DNA from: Xanthomonas pisi DSM 18956 | GTDB taxonomy: Bacteria; Pseudomonadota; Gammaproteobacteria; Xanthomonadales; Xanthomonadaceae | Direction of reading: 5' to 3' | Assembly (NCBI RefSeq): GCF_001010415.1 | Contig: NZ_JPLE01000021.1 | Coordinates: 1-61,902 of the forward strand | Length of the DNA stretch: 61,902 bases | Shown here: positions 36,773 to 45,828 of the stretch, piece by piece | Layout of the letters: the number at the start of each line of letters is the position of its first letter | Numbering within the stretch: position 1 is the first letter of the stretch | Position numbers and translations under genes: made by a program | Notes under the pieces: model-generated | What the model was told of the DNA's origin: nothing | The model's database searches: none | What the model saw: the letters and a program-made list of their open reading frames with translations, nothing else

Positions 36773-36806
36773 TCGATATATCGAAGCATACAGAAACGAT
36801 ATATCG
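36772..36806 (-). promoter_or_regulatory. Double palindromic operator of the PadR gene
   Basis: TTCGATATATCGAA (36772-36785) and CGATATATCG (36797-36806) are perfect palindromes with centres 23 bases apart, close to two helical turns. They overlap the padR start region. AT-rich palindromes at this place are typical autoregulatory PadR sites. Confidence 0.7.
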
Positions 36807-36906
36807 AAGCACCGGCGACCGCAAGCGCCAAGCTGTCGCATTACTGACCGGCCGGCGTCACGTCCTGCACCGATGCTGCAACGCGTCTAGACACGGCGCG
36901 ATCTCA

Positions 36907-36923
36907 TAATTACCATGTAATTA
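36907..36923 (+). promoter_or_regulatory. Candidate mdc operator palindrome
   Basis: TAATTAC-CAT-GTAATTA is a perfect 7+3+7 inverted repeat 38 bases before the mdcA start. Its position in the promoter region suggests binding by the GntR regulator at the end of the malonate block (45.0 kb) or the divergent PadR. Which one is inference. Confidence 0.5.
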
Positions 36924-36960
36924 CTCTGACATTACGGGCTCGGCCCGGTGAGGCATCGCG

Positions 36961-38607
36961 ATGAGTCGACAGTGGGACACCCAGGCCGAAAGCCGGCGCA
37001 AGCGCCTGCAGCGTGCCGCCTCGCTGGCGCCGCAGGGCCGCGTGGTGGCCGCCAACGATGTGGTGGCGCTGCTGGAGGCGGTGATCGAACCCGGCGACCG
37101 GGTGTGCCTGGAGGGCAACAACCAGAAGCAGGCCGACTTCCTGGCGCGCTGCCTGACCGAGGTGGACCCTGCGCGCGTGCATGACCTGCACATGGTGCAG
37201 TCGGTGCTGTCGCTGGCCGCGCATCTGGATGTGTTCGAGCGCGGCATCGCCAAACGCCTGGATTTTTCGTTCTCAGGTCCGCAGGCCGCACGTCTGGCCG
37301 GCCTGGTCAGCGAAGGCCGCATCGAGATCGGTGCCATCCACACCTATCTGGAATTGTTCGGCCGCTACTTCATCGACCTGACCCCGCGCGTCGCGCTGAT
37401 CACCGCACAGGCGGCCGACCGCCACGGCAATCTCTATACCGGCCCCAATACCGAAGACACGCCGGTGATCGTGGAGGCCACCGCGTTCAAGGGCGGCATC
37501 GTGATCGCGCAGGTCAACGAAATCCTCGACACCTTGCCGCGCGTGGATATTCCGGCCGATTGGGTGGACTTCGTGACACAAGCGCCCAAGCCCAATTACA
37601 TCGAACCCCTGTTTACCCGCGACCCGGCGCTGATCTCGGAGATCCAGGTGCTGATGGCGATGATGGCGATCAAGGGCATCTACGCCGAGTACGGCGTGGA
37701 CCGGCTCAATCACGGCATCGGCTTCGACACCGCAGCGATCGAGTTGCTGTTACCCACCTATGCGCAATCGCTGGGGTTGAAGGGCAAGATCTGCCGCCAT
37801 TGGGCGCTGAATCCGCATCCGGCGCTGATCCCGGCGATCGAATCGGGCTTCGTCGAATCGGTGCATTCGTTCGGCTCCGAGCTGGGCATGGAAAACTACA
37901 TCGCTGCGCGCCCGGACGTGTTCTTTACCGGCGCCGACGGCAGCATGCGGTCCAACCGCGCGCTATCGCAGACGGCCGGTCTGTATGCCTGCGACATGTT
38001 CATCGGCTCTACGCTGCAGATCGATCTACAGGGCAACAGCTCCACTGCCACGCGCGACCGCATCGCCGGCTTCGGCGGCGCGCCCAACATGGGCTCGGAT
38101 GCGCGCGGCCGCCGGCACGCCAGCGATGCCTGGCTCAAGGCCGGACGCGAAGCCGCACGGCCGGGCGAGATGCCGCGCGGGCGCAAGCTGGTGGTACAGA
38201 TGGTGGAAACCTTCCGCGAACACATGGCGCCGGCCTTCGTCGACAGGCTCGATGCCTGGGAGCTGGCCGAGCGCGCCAACATGCCGCTGCCGCCGGTGAT
38301 GATCTACGGCGATGACGTCAGCCACGTGTTGACCGAAGAAGGCATCGCCAACCTGTTGTTGTGCCGCACACCGGAAGAACGCGAGCAGGCGATTCGCGGT
38401 GTATCCGGCTATACCGCCGTGGGCCTGGGGCGCGACAAACGCATGGTCGAAAACCTGCGCGATCGCGGCGTCATCAAGCGGCCGGAAGATCTGGGCATTC
38501 GTCCGCGCGATGCCACCCGCGATCTGCTGGCCGCGCGCACGGTCAAGGATCTGGTGCGCTGGTCCGGTGGGTTGTACGACCCGCCGAAACGTTTCCGCAA
38601 TTGGTAA
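36961..38607 (+). CDS. mdcA: Malonate decarboxylase alpha subunit (acyl-carrier transferase)
   Basis: 548-residue subunit that exchanges acetyl for malonyl on the acyl carrier protein subunit, the first step of ATP-independent malonate decarboxylation. It is CoA-transferase related. Length and segments such as RVCLEGNNQKQADFLARCL, GRYFIDLTPRVALITAQAAD and IGSTLQIDLQGNSSTATRD fit MdcA. A GTGAGG ribosome site precedes the ATG. First gene of the mdcACDEGBH series; mdcC follows after 9 bases. Confidence 0.95.
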   Translation: MSRQWDTQAESRRKRLQRAASLAPQGRVVAANDVVALLEAVIEPGDRVCLEGNNQKQADFLARCLTEVDPARVHDLHMVQSVLSLAAHLDVFERGIAKRLDFSFSGPQAARLAGLVSEGRIEIGAIHTYLELFGRYFIDLTPRVALITAQAADRHGNLYTGPNTEDTPVIVEATAFKGGIVIAQVNEILDTLPRVDIPADWVDFVTQAPKPNYIEPLFTRDPALISEIQVLMAMMAIKGIYAEYGVDRLNHGIGFDTAAIELLLPTYAQSLGLKGKICRHWALNPHPALIPAIESGFVESVHSFGSELGMENYIAARPDVFFTGADGSMRSNRALSQTAGLYACDMFIGSTLQIDLQGNSSTATRDRIAGFGGAPNMGSDARGRRHASDAWLKAGREAARPGEMPRGRKLVVQMVETFREHMAPAFVDRLDAWELAERANMPLPPVMIYGDDVSHVLTEEGIANLLLCRTPEEREQAIRGVSGYTAVGLGRDKRMVENLRDRGVIKRPEDLGIRPRDATRDLLAARTVKDLVRWSGGLYDPPKRFRNW

Positions 38608-38616
38608 GGGCTCAGC

Positions 38617-38934
38617 ATGGAAACCCTGCGATATCGCTTTGACGGCCAGCACGGTGCGCGCACCGGTCTGGAGCATGCGCTGGTCGGCGTGGTCGCCTCC
38701 GGCAACCTGGAAGTGCTGGTCGAGCGGGTGCCGCTCGACGGTGCGATGGAGATCGAAATCCTGACCGCCGCACGCGGCTTCGGCACGATCTGGCAAGCGG
38801 TGCTGGGCGACTTCGCCGCGCGCCATCCGCTGCGCGATGTGCGCATCAGCATCAACGATGTCGGCGCGACGCCGGCAGTGGTGAGCCTGCGTCTGGAGCA
38901 GGCCATCGACGTGCTGCAGGGAGATGTCGCATGA
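38617..38934 (+). CDS. mdcC: Malonate decarboxylase acyl carrier protein (delta subunit)
   Basis: 105 residues, the small carrier subunit whose Ser bears the 2'-(5''-phosphoribosyl)-3'-dephospho-CoA arm. LVGVVASGNLEVLVE carries the candidate serine near residue 28, and VRISINDVGATPAVVSLRL is characteristic. The prosthetic group is supplied by MdcB and MdcG encoded downstream. Its TGA overlaps an ATG (ATGA at 38931) that opens the first of three micro-ORFs inside a tandem repeat before mdcD. Confidence 0.93.
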   Translation: METLRYRFDGQHGARTGLEHALVGVVASGNLEVLVERVPLDGAMEIEILTAARGFGTIWQAVLGDFAARHPLRDVRISINDVGATPAVVSLRLEQAIDVLQGDVA

Positions 38935-39312
38935 GCCGACCCCATCACCGCGTAGGAGCGCACCCGGGCGCGACGGGTTTTCTCGGTAACGCTGCAATCG
39001 CGCCCAGTTGCGCTTCTACGCATGTCATCGGGAGATTTGCATGAGCACCACCATTCCAGTGGCCGAGCGCAGCTACGACGAGCCCGTAGGAGCGCACCCG
39101 GGCGCGACGGGCGTTCGCGGTAACGCTGCAATCGCGCCCAGGTGCGCTCCTGCGCATGTCATCGGGAGGTTTGCATGAGCACCACCATTCCCATGGCCGA
39201 GCGCAGCTACGACGAGCCCGTAGGAGCACACCCGGGCGCGACGGGTTTTCTCGGTAACGCTGCAATCGCGCCCAGTTGCGCTCCTGCGCATGTCATCGGG
39301 AGATTCGCATGA
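38931..39312 (+). other. Chain of three ATGA-coupled micro-ORFs between mdcC and mdcD
   Basis: Three tiny ORFs follow one another with 4-base stop/start overlaps: 38931-39044 (37 residues), 39041-39178 (45) and 39175-39312 (45). The last TGA overlaps the mdcD ATG at 39309. The second and third begin with the true mdcD N terminus (MSTTIP...AERSY) and then run into REP sequence; the first begins MSRPHHR. Each internal start is preceded by CGGGAG. They are read here as relics of repeated duplication of the mdcD start that preserve translational coupling, not as functional peptides. Confidence 0.75.
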
Positions 39313-39353
39313 GCACCACCATTCCCATGGCCGAGCGCAGCTATTACGAAGCC
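38952..39353 (+). repeat. 134-bp tandem repeat with three REP hairpins
   Basis: Period of exactly 134 bases (start codons at 39041, 39175, 39309). Each unit holds a REP-like imperfect palindrome (38952-39020, 39086-39154, 39220-39288; ends GTAGGAGCGCAC and GTGCGCTCCTGC), a ribosome site and the first 12-14 codons of mdcD. Units differ by only a few bases, so the amplification is recent. Confidence 0.9.
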
Positions 39354-40229
39354 GATGCCCGCGAGCGTATCGACGGGCTGCTGGACGCCGGCAGCTTTCG
39401 CGAATTCGTCGGCCCGCGTCGGCGCCTGGTCAGCCCGCATCTGGCACAGCTCGACGTGCCGGGCGCCTTCGACGACGGCATCGTGGTGGGCGAGGGCAGC
39501 TTGCGTGGCCGCACGGTGCTGATCGCTGCGCAGCAGGGCGCCTTCATGGGCGGCGGCGTCGGTGAAGTGCATGGCGCCAAGCTCACCGGCCTGCTCGAAC
39601 GCGCGGCAGCCACGCAGCCGGCAGCGGTGCTGTTGCTGCTCGACACCGGCGGCGTGCGTCTGCATGAAGCCAATGCCGGCCTGATCGCGATTTCCGAAGT
39701 CATGCGCGCCACATTGGGCGCACGCGCGGCCGGCGTGCCGGTGCTGGCACTGATCGGTAGCGGCAATGGCGCGTTCGGCGGCATGGGCATCGTGGCGCGC
39801 TGCTGCAGCGCGGTGATCATGTCCGAAGAAGGCCGCCTGTCGCTGTCCGGCCCGGACGTGATCGAAACCGTGCGCGGCGTGGAAGAGTTCGACGCCCGCG
39901 ATCGCGCCCTGGTCTGGCGCGTGACCGGTGGCAAACACCGTTATCTGCTGGGCGAGGCGCAGGTGTTCGTGGCCGACCGCATCGCGGCGTTTGCCGATGC
40001 AGCGGCCAGCACGCTGGACACACTTGCAGAACCCGATGGCGATGCAGCGCTGCAAGCCCTGGAGCACGCCCATCAGCAACTGTCTGCGCGCATCGAGGCG
40101 TATGGCGATTGCCGCGACGGCCTGGACATCTGGGCGCGCCAGGGCATCGCCGATCCGCAGCGGTTGCCGCTGCTGGACACGGACGCCTTCCTGGCGGCCA
40201 CTGCAGACCGGAGCACACCATGGAACTGA
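39309..40229 (+). CDS. mdcD: Malonate decarboxylase beta subunit
   Basis: 306-residue carboxyltransferase-fold subunit which, with MdcE, decarboxylates the malonyl group on the carrier. The crotonase-like core is visible (AAQQGAFMGGGVGEVHGAKL near residue 80, LLLDTGGVRLHEANAG near 110, LIGSGNGAFGGMGIVARC near 150). The start at 39309 is the third copy of an identical start region made by tandem duplication; only this one continues into the full protein. Its end overlaps mdcE by 10 bases. Confidence 0.95.
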   Translation: MSTTIPMAERSYYEADARERIDGLLDAGSFREFVGPRRRLVSPHLAQLDVPGAFDDGIVVGEGSLRGRTVLIAAQQGAFMGGGVGEVHGAKLTGLLERAAATQPAAVLLLLDTGGVRLHEANAGLIAISEVMRATLGARAAGVPVLALIGSGNGAFGGMGIVARCCSAVIMSEEGRLSLSGPDVIETVRGVEEFDARDRALVWRVTGGKHRYLLGEAQVFVADRIAAFADAAASTLDTLAEPDGDAALQALEHAHQQLSARIEAYGDCRDGLDIWARQGIADPQRLPLLDTDAFLAATADRSTPWN

Positions 40230-40924
40230 GCCAACTGCTCGACCAGCTGTTTCCGCTCGGTCACGCCATCGCGCGCAACGACGATGTGCTCACCGGCAGC
40301 GCCACCACCGCCGCGGGCGAGGTCACGGTGATCGGCACCGCCAACAAGCTGGAAGTGGGCGTGGACCACGCGCTGGCCCTGGCCGCCACCGTGTTGGCCA
40401 GTACCCGTGCGCATCCGCAGCGGCCGATCGTGATGCTGGCCGATACCGCCGGGCAACGCCTGGCACGTCGCGATGAATTGCTGGGCATCAACGGCTATTT
40501 TGCGCATCTGGCACGTGCGCTGGAGCTGGCACGTGGACGCGGCGCGTGCCTGGTCACGCTGGTGTACGGCGAATCGGTCAGCGGCGGATTTCTCTCGTTC
40601 GGGCTGATGGCCGACCACATCCACGCACTGCCGGATGCGCAGGTGCGCGTGATGGATCTGCGTGCGATGTCCCGTGTCACCAAGCAATCGGTCGACACCT
40701 TGCAGGCGCTGAGCAAGAGCTCGCCGGTGTTTGCGCCCGGTGTGGAGAACTACGTGCGCATGGGTGCGGTGGAGTCGCTCTGGGACGGCGATCTGGCACA
40801 GGCGCTGCTGGACGCATTGGCCGCTCCCGTCGATGGCGACCAGCGGCGCGCACTGGGCGCGCAGCGCGGCGGCCGCACCCTGGCGCGCGATGTCGCCGCC
40901 GCCGTGGCAGCGGGCGAGGCCTGA
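40220..40924 (+). CDS. mdcE: Malonate decarboxylase gamma subunit
   Basis: 234 residues; partner of MdcD in the decarboxylase. [21 protein letters not shown] and [20 protein letters not shown] correspond to the conserved gamma-subunit core that lines the active site with MdcD. The ATG at 40220 lies inside the last codons of mdcD (10-base overlap). mdcG begins 2 bases after its stop. Confidence 0.94.
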   Translation: MELSQLLDQLFPLGHAIARNDDVLTGSATTAAGEVTVIGTANKLEVGVDHALALAATVLASTRAHPQRPIVMLADTAGQRLARRDELLGINGYFAHLARALELARGRGACLVTLVYGESVSGGFLSFGLMADHIHALPDAQVRVMDLRAMSRVTKQSVDTLQALSKSSPVFAPGVENYVRMGAVESLWDGDLAQALLDALAAPVDGDQRRALGAQRGGRTLARDVAAAVAAGEA

Positions 40925-40926
40925 GC

Positions 40927-41568
40927 ATGGCGCCGCGCCACGCCCTGGTGTGGTTGCGCGACCAGGCGCAGTGGCAGGCGCACACGCCTGGCGCGCAGCC
41001 GCGTTTGCAGCGCTGGTTTGCCGCCGGCCTGCCGGCGGTGGTGGCCCGTGGCGACGGCAGCCAGGCGCCGGGCAACCTGCGCCTGGGCGTGCCGTTGCCG
41101 CCCGGCGAAGGCAAGCAGCGCCTGGCGTTGCATGCCAGCGGTGAGGAGATCGCACGCTGCAGCCCGCCGTTGTCGCTGGATGCGGTGATCGCCCACGCAC
41201 CCGGCGCGCTGCAGCCCGCGTTGCAGGCCTTGCACGCGCACGCGCAGGCCGATGCACTGCATCCGCGCGTGTTCGGCAGTTTTGCGTGGCAAGCGTTGAC
41301 GGGGCTGACCTACGTGCATGCGCAATCGGATCTGGATCTGTTGTGGTCCATCGCGACGCCCGGGCAGGCACAAACAGTGGTCGCATTGTTGCAACGCTGG
41401 GAACACCGCCATGGCGTGCGCGCCGATGGCGAGTTGCTGCTCCCCGGCGACATCGCAGTGAACTGGCGCGAGTACGCCGGCGACGCGCAGCAGGTGCTGG
41501 TGAAATCCGACAACGGCTGCCGCTTGTTGGCGCGGACTGCGTTGTTTGCAGTGAGGAACGCGGCATGA
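40927..41568 (+). CDS. mdcG: Phosphoribosyl-dephospho-CoA transferase
   Basis: 213-residue nucleotidyltransferase that attaches the phosphoribosyl-dephospho-CoA group to the carrier MdcC. The nucleotidyltransferase signature [19 protein letters not shown] followed by SDLDLLW supplies the metal-binding Asp pair. It follows mdcE after 2 bases and overlaps mdcB by 4 (ATGA at 41565). Confidence 0.92.
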   Translation: MAPRHALVWLRDQAQWQAHTPGAQPRLQRWFAAGLPAVVARGDGSQAPGNLRLGVPLPPGEGKQRLALHASGEEIARCSPPLSLDAVIAHAPGALQPALQALHAHAQADALHPRVFGSFAWQALTGLTYVHAQSDLDLLWSIATPGQAQTVVALLQRWEHRHGVRADGELLLPGDIAVNWREYAGDAQQVLVKSDNGCRLLARTALFAVRNAA

Positions 41569-42434
41569 GCGCACACGCACACCACGTGCGTCATGTCGAC
41601 GTGCCTGTAGCGCCGCGCGGCGTTGCGCACCGGCTCGGCCGGCTTGCCGTCGGCGCGCTGCACGCGGAGCTGGCCTGCGCGCCCAAGCCCGGGCTGGTGA
41701 CGCCATTCGATAGCGGCAGCCATACCGACATGGATGCCTCCACCTTCCTGCGCAGCCTGTTCGCCTTGCGTGGCTATTTTGTCGCCATCGCGCAGGCCGG
41801 CAGCGACAACGCCCCCTTCGCGCGGCTGCGCGAGCTGGGCATCGCGGCCGAGGCGGCGATGCTGCGCGCCACCGGCGGCATCAATACCCACCGTGGTGCG
41901 ATCTTCAGCCTTGGCCTGCTCACCGCACAGGCCGCACGCCTGCGCGTGGCGCACGGCCACCGGCCATCTGCCGAGGCGGTGTGCAACGGTGTGCAGGTGT
42001 GGAGCGCGGCGGTGTGCGCGGCGCCGCTGGATTCGCGCAGCAATGGCCAGCGCGCGCGTGCGCAGTACCAGGTTGGCGGCGTTCGCGAGCAGGCCGCGGC
42101 CGGCTACCCGCTACTGCGCGAGATCGCGCTGCCGAGTCTGCGCGCTGCGTTGCACAGTGGCGCCACCCAGGACGCTGCGCTTACGCAGACCTTGATGCAA
42201 CTGGTCGCGCACGTCGACGACCTCAATCTGCTGCATCGTGGCGGCGCAGCTGGTCTGGCGTTCGCCAAGGCGCAGGCGCACAGCTTTCTCGCTGACGGCG
42301 GCATTGCGCAACCGGGCTGGCGCGACCGGCTGTCGTCGATCGGCAGACACTTCGTGGCACGCCGGCTCAGCCCCGGCGGCAGTGCGGACCTGCTGGCGTG
42401 TGCGTGGTTCCTGCATCGTCAGGAGACCGTATGA
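41565..42434 (+). CDS. mdcB: Triphosphoribosyl-dephospho-CoA synthase
   Basis: 289 residues of the CitG/MdcB family, making the prosthetic-group precursor from ATP and dephospho-CoA. Family landmarks are [21 protein letters not shown] near residue 30, [16 protein letters not shown] near 105 and [10 protein letters not shown] near 220. ATGA overlaps join it to mdcG before and to a 58-residue linker ORF after it. Confidence 0.93.
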   Translation: MSAHAHHVRHVDVPVAPRGVAHRLGRLAVGALHAELACAPKPGLVTPFDSGSHTDMDASTFLRSLFALRGYFVAIAQAGSDNAPFARLRELGIAAEAAMLRATGGINTHRGAIFSLGLLTAQAARLRVAHGHRPSAEAVCNGVQVWSAAVCAAPLDSRSNGQRARAQYQVGGVREQAAAGYPLLREIALPSLRAALHSGATQDAALTQTLMQLVAHVDDLNLLHRGGAAGLAFAKAQAHSFLADGGIAQPGWRDRLSSIGRHFVARRLSPGGSADLLACAWFLHRQETV

Positions 42435-42607
42435 GCAGGCGCCTGCCCGTCGCCGCCGCAAAAGCACGCTGGTGCACGCAGCGCTTCGCGTTATGTCGTA
42501 CGGACGCCATCGCTCGCCTGCACCACGCCCCGGGCAATAGTCCCTGCAGCACACCTGCGTCTGGCCGCCGCGGTCGTGTGACGGCGTACGCGTGGCGCAC
42601 ACCATGA
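42431..42607 (+). CDS. Linker ORF between mdcB and mdcH, doubtful as a protein
   Basis: A 58-codon ORF whose ATG overlaps the mdcB stop (ATGA, 42431-42434) and whose TGA overlaps the mdcH start (ATGA, 42604-42607). The product is basic and Ala/Arg-rich with no recognised family. It fills the 170-base gap exactly, so ribosomes could move from mdcB to mdcH without reinitiation over a distance. It may be a coupling device or chance. Confidence 0.35.
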   Translation: MSRRLPVAAAKARWCTQRFALCRTDAIARLHHAPGNSPCSTPASGRRGRVTAYAWRTP

Positions 42608-43524
42608 GCCTGGCCATCCTCTGCCCAGGTCAGGGCGGCCAACATGCCGACATGTTCGCGCGCGTCGGCGATGCGCCTGCCGCCGCTGCGGTGCTCGCGA
42701 CAGCAACGCAGGTACTTGGCGTCGCTCCGCAAGCACTTGCCGCAGATCCTGGCCGCTACGCCAATGCCGTCGCCCAGCCGCTGGTGTGCGCGGGCACCCT
42801 GGCGCAGTGGCAGGTGCTGCGCGCGCATCTGCCGACACCGCTGCTGGTGCTGGGTTACAGCGTCGGCGAGCTGGCTGCGCACGCCGTGGCCGGCAGCATC
42901 GATATCCCGACCTGCCTGCAGCTCGCGGCCACCCGCGCGCGTGCGATGGATGCGGCCAGCCCCGAGGATGCCGGGTTGATCGCCGTGAGCGGTCTGTCGC
43001 TGCCCCCGCTGGAGTCCCTGTGCAAGACGCATGGTGCAGCCGTGGCCATCATCAACGGCGACGACCACGCCGTGCTCGGCGGGCCGCGTACTGTATTGCA
43101 GGCGCTGGGCGATGACGCGCATGCGCGCGGCGCACGCGTCACCGTGCTGCCGGTCAGCGTGCCTGCGCATACGCCATGGCTACGCGCGGCGGCCGATGCC
43201 TTCGCCACGGCGTTGAACACGGCGGTGATCCGCGCGCCCACGCTACGCGTCCTGGCCGGCATCGACGCACGCGCCGTCGTCACGCCGGCGCAGGTGATCG
43301 ACAGCCTGGCTGCACAGATCGCACAGACCGTGCGCTGGCACGACGTGCTGGTGCAGGCCGCCGAACGCGGTGCGCGCGTGTTTCTCGAACTCGGCCCCGG
43401 CAGCGCGCTGGCGCGCATGGCACGCGAGATCCTGCCGGACTGCCAGGCGCGGTCGGTCGACGATTTCCATAGCAGCCAAGGCGTGGTGGAGTGGGTGAAT
43501 GCCGCATGCGAACGCGCGGCATGA
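42604..43524 (+). CDS. mdcH: Malonate decarboxylase epsilon subunit (malonyl-CoA:ACP transacylase)
   Basis: 306-residue acyltransferase of the FabD fold that loads malonyl from malonyl-CoA on the carrier to start the cycle. LCPGQGGQHADMF opens the protein; GYSVGELAAHA (near residue 85) carries the nucleophilic Ser, PVSVPAHTPWL the His. The start at 42604 is chosen at the ATGA overlap; a start 12 bases upstream is open. Confidence 0.93.
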   Translation: MSLAILCPGQGGQHADMFARVGDAPAAAAVLATATQVLGVAPQALAADPGRYANAVAQPLVCAGTLAQWQVLRAHLPTPLLVLGYSVGELAAHAVAGSIDIPTCLQLAATRARAMDAASPEDAGLIAVSGLSLPPLESLCKTHGAAVAIINGDDHAVLGGPRTVLQALGDDAHARGARVTVLPVSVPAHTPWLRAAADAFATALNTAVIRAPTLRVLAGIDARAVVTPAQVIDSLAAQIAQTVRWHDVLVQAAERGARVFLELGPGSALARMAREILPDCQARSVDDFHSSQGVVEWVNAACERAA

Positions 43525-43611
43525 CCACCAGGCAGGTGTCGTACACGGCGTGACCCTTGGGTGGCGGGTGGCCATCCGTGCTGTACGCGTATCAGGTGTC
43601 TGGGAGGGCGC

Positions 43612-44967
43612 ATGACCCCGCAAATTGCAACGATTCTTGGCTTGGTGATCATGTTCATCGTGGCCACCGCATTGCCCATCAACATGGGCGCGGTGGCCTT
43701 CGCGCTGGCGTTCATCGTCGGTGGCGTGTGGGTGGGGCTGGATGGCAAGGAAGTGCTGGCCGGCTTTCCCGGCGACCTGTTCCTGACCCTGGTCGGCATT
43801 ACCTATCTGTTCGCCATCGCGCAGAAGAACGGCACGATCGATCTGTTGGTGCATTGGGCGGTGCGCGCGGTGCGCGGGCACATCGTGGCGATCCCGTGGG
43901 TGATGTTCGTCATCACCGGCCTGCTCACCGCCTTCGGTGCGCTGGGGCCGGCGGCCGTGGCCATCATCGGCCCGTTGGCGTTGCGCTTTGCCAAGCAGTA
44001 CCGCATCAATCCGCTGATGATGGGCTTGCTGGTGATCCATGGCGCGCAGGGCGGCGGCTTTTCGCCGATCAGCGTGTACGGCGGCATCACCAACAAGGTG
44101 GTCGAAAAAGCCGGGCTGGACGTTACCGAGATGGCGGTGTTTCTCACCAGCCTGGGCTTCAATCTGATGATGGCGATCATCTGCTTCTGCGCCTTCGGTG
44201 GGCTCAAGCTGATACGGCGGCAGGAAGTGTCGCTGGCCGATGCGCAGTACGTGCCGGTCAGTGGCGATCAGGCATCGCAGCGTCGCTTTGCCATCGAAGG
44301 CCACGGCGCGCTGGTGGCGGCCGGCGGCGGCACCTTGTCCACCGACCCGCTGGCGCTGGAGGCGGTGTCCATCACCCGCGATCGGGTGATCACGCTGATC
44401 GGCCTGCTGGGGCTGGGCGTGGCGGCGCTGGTCTACAACCTCAACGTCGGCCTGGTGTCGATCACCGTGGCCGTGGCGCTGGCCTTGATCTCGCCCAATG
44501 CGCAGAAGGGCGCGGTAGATGGGATCAGCTGGTCCACGGTGCTGCTGATCAGCGGCGTGGTCACCTATGTGGCGGTGCTGGAAAAGGCCGGCGCGGTGGA
44601 CTACATCGGCACCGGCGTGTCGCATATCGGAATGCCGCTGTTGGGCGCGTTGCTGGTGTGCTACGTGGGCGGCATCGTGTCCGCGTTCGCCTCGTCTGCG
44701 GCAGTGCTGGGCGCCACCATTCCGCTGGCCGTGCCGTTCCTGATGCAGGGCCAGCTGGGTGCGGCCGGGGTGATCTGCGCGCTTGCGGTGTCGTCCACCA
44801 TCGTCGATGTCAGCCCGTTTTCCACCAATGGCGCGCTGGTGGTGGCCTCGGCGGCCAAGGAAGAGCGCGATGGGCTGTTCCGTCGGTTTCTGGTCTACAG
44901 CGGGCTGGTGGTGCTGTTGGGGCCGCTGGCGGCGTGGCTGCTGTTCGTGGTGCCGGGTTGGCTGTGA
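43612..44967 (+). CDS. MatC-like malonate/dicarboxylate carrier
   Basis: 451-residue integral membrane protein with about eleven helices, of the MatC_N/SLC13-type permease group. Its N-terminal GLVIMFIVATALPINMGAVA and central VIHGAQGGGFSPISVYGG are typical. Following mdcH on the same strand, it is the likely uptake system for malonate, replacing the MdcLM or MadLM pair of other hosts. GGGAGG lies at 43602-43607 before the chosen ATG. Transport specificity is inferred from context. Confidence 0.87.
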   Translation: MTPQIATILGLVIMFIVATALPINMGAVAFALAFIVGGVWVGLDGKEVLAGFPGDLFLTLVGITYLFAIAQKNGTIDLLVHWAVRAVRGHIVAIPWVMFVITGLLTAFGALGPAAVAIIGPLALRFAKQYRINPLMMGLLVIHGAQGGGFSPISVYGGITNKVVEKAGLDVTEMAVFLTSLGFNLMMAIICFCAFGGLKLIRRQEVSLADAQYVPVSGDQASQRRFAIEGHGALVAAGGGTLSTDPLALEAVSITRDRVITLIGLLGLGVAALVYNLNVGLVSITVAVALALISPNAQKGAVDGISWSTVLLISGVVTYVAVLEKAGAVDYIGTGVSHIGMPLLGALLVCYVGGIVSAFASSAAVLGATIPLAVPFLMQGQLGAAGVICALAVSSTIVDVSPFSTNGALVVASAAKEERDGLFRRFLVYSGLVVLLGPLAAWLLFVVPGWL

Positions 44968-45046
44968 GATTGCCGCCGGTGGGCAGGGTCGGCGGGCGCG
45001 CCCGTAGAATGGGCGCCCCCGATCCGCTGCCGACGACCTGCCCGCC

Positions 45047-45766
45047 ATGACCCTCGCCCCTGATTCGCGCAACGCCAAGAAGCGCGTACCGCTGTACGAG
45101 GAAGTGGCCGAGCGCCTGCGCCAGAAGATCTACGACTACGCGCTGCCGCCGGGCGAATGGATCGACGAGCCGGCGCTGGCCGAAGAACTCGGCATCAGCC
45201 GCACGCCCCTGCGCGAAAGTCTCAAGCTGCTCGCGGCCGAAGGCCTGGTGCAACTGGATGCCGGCCGCGGCAGCCGGGTCACGCGGCTGACACTGGAAGA
45301 CCTCAACCAGTTGTTCCCGGTGATGGCGATGCTGGAAGGCCGCTGCGCGCATGACGCGGTCAAGCGTCTGGATGCGGCCGGCGTGCAGCGTCTGGAAGAG
45401 CTGCATGCGGCGATGGAGGCGGCTGCCGCTTCCGGCGATCTGGCCGAGTATTACCGCAACAACTATCTGATCCACGAGACCGTGCAGCAGTACGCCGGCA
45501 ATCCGTGGTTGATCCGGGTGACCCACGATCTGCATCGCATCTTGAAGATGCACCGTGGCCGGCAGTTGCTGACGCCGGGGCGGATGGCGCAGTCGTTGGC
45601 CGAGCACCGGCAGTTGATGGACTGCGTGCGACGCGGCGATGCAGAAGGGGCGGAGCGGACGATGCATGGGCATCTGTTGAGCCAGGGCCAGGCGCTGGCG
45701 GCCTACGTGGCAGCGGGCGGGATGTTGAACGTGCCGGCGCCATTGCCGCGGTCGGGCGGGGTATAG
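45047..45766 (+). CDS. GntR-family (FCD) transcriptional regulator of malonate genes
   Basis: 239 residues: winged helix at residues 10-80 (YEEVAERLRQKIYDYALPPGEW, ELGISRTPLRESLKLLAAEGLV) and an all-helical FCD ligand domain with conserved NNYLIHETVQQYAGNP and VTHDLHRILKMHRGR. It is placed directly after the carrier gene. It resembles the MdcY/MatR regulators of malonate operons, so malonate or malonyl-CoA is the likely effector. A TAGAAT hexamer inside an inverted repeat precedes it at 45005-45010. Confidence 0.88.
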   Translation: MTLAPDSRNAKKRVPLYEEVAERLRQKIYDYALPPGEWIDEPALAEELGISRTPLRESLKLLAAEGLVQLDAGRGSRVTRLTLEDLNQLFPVMAMLEGRCAHDAVKRLDAAGVQRLEELHAAMEAAAASGDLAEYYRNNYLIHETVQQYAGNPWLIRVTHDLHRILKMHRGRQLLTPGRMAQSLAEHRQLMDCVRRGDAEGAERTMHGHLLSQGQALAAYVAAGGMLNVPAPLPRSGGV

Positions 45767-45828
45767 AGATTCGCGCGTAGTGTCCGGGGGCGTGCAGCGC
45801 ACGTCGCAGTGTTCGATCGTTTGCCTCC

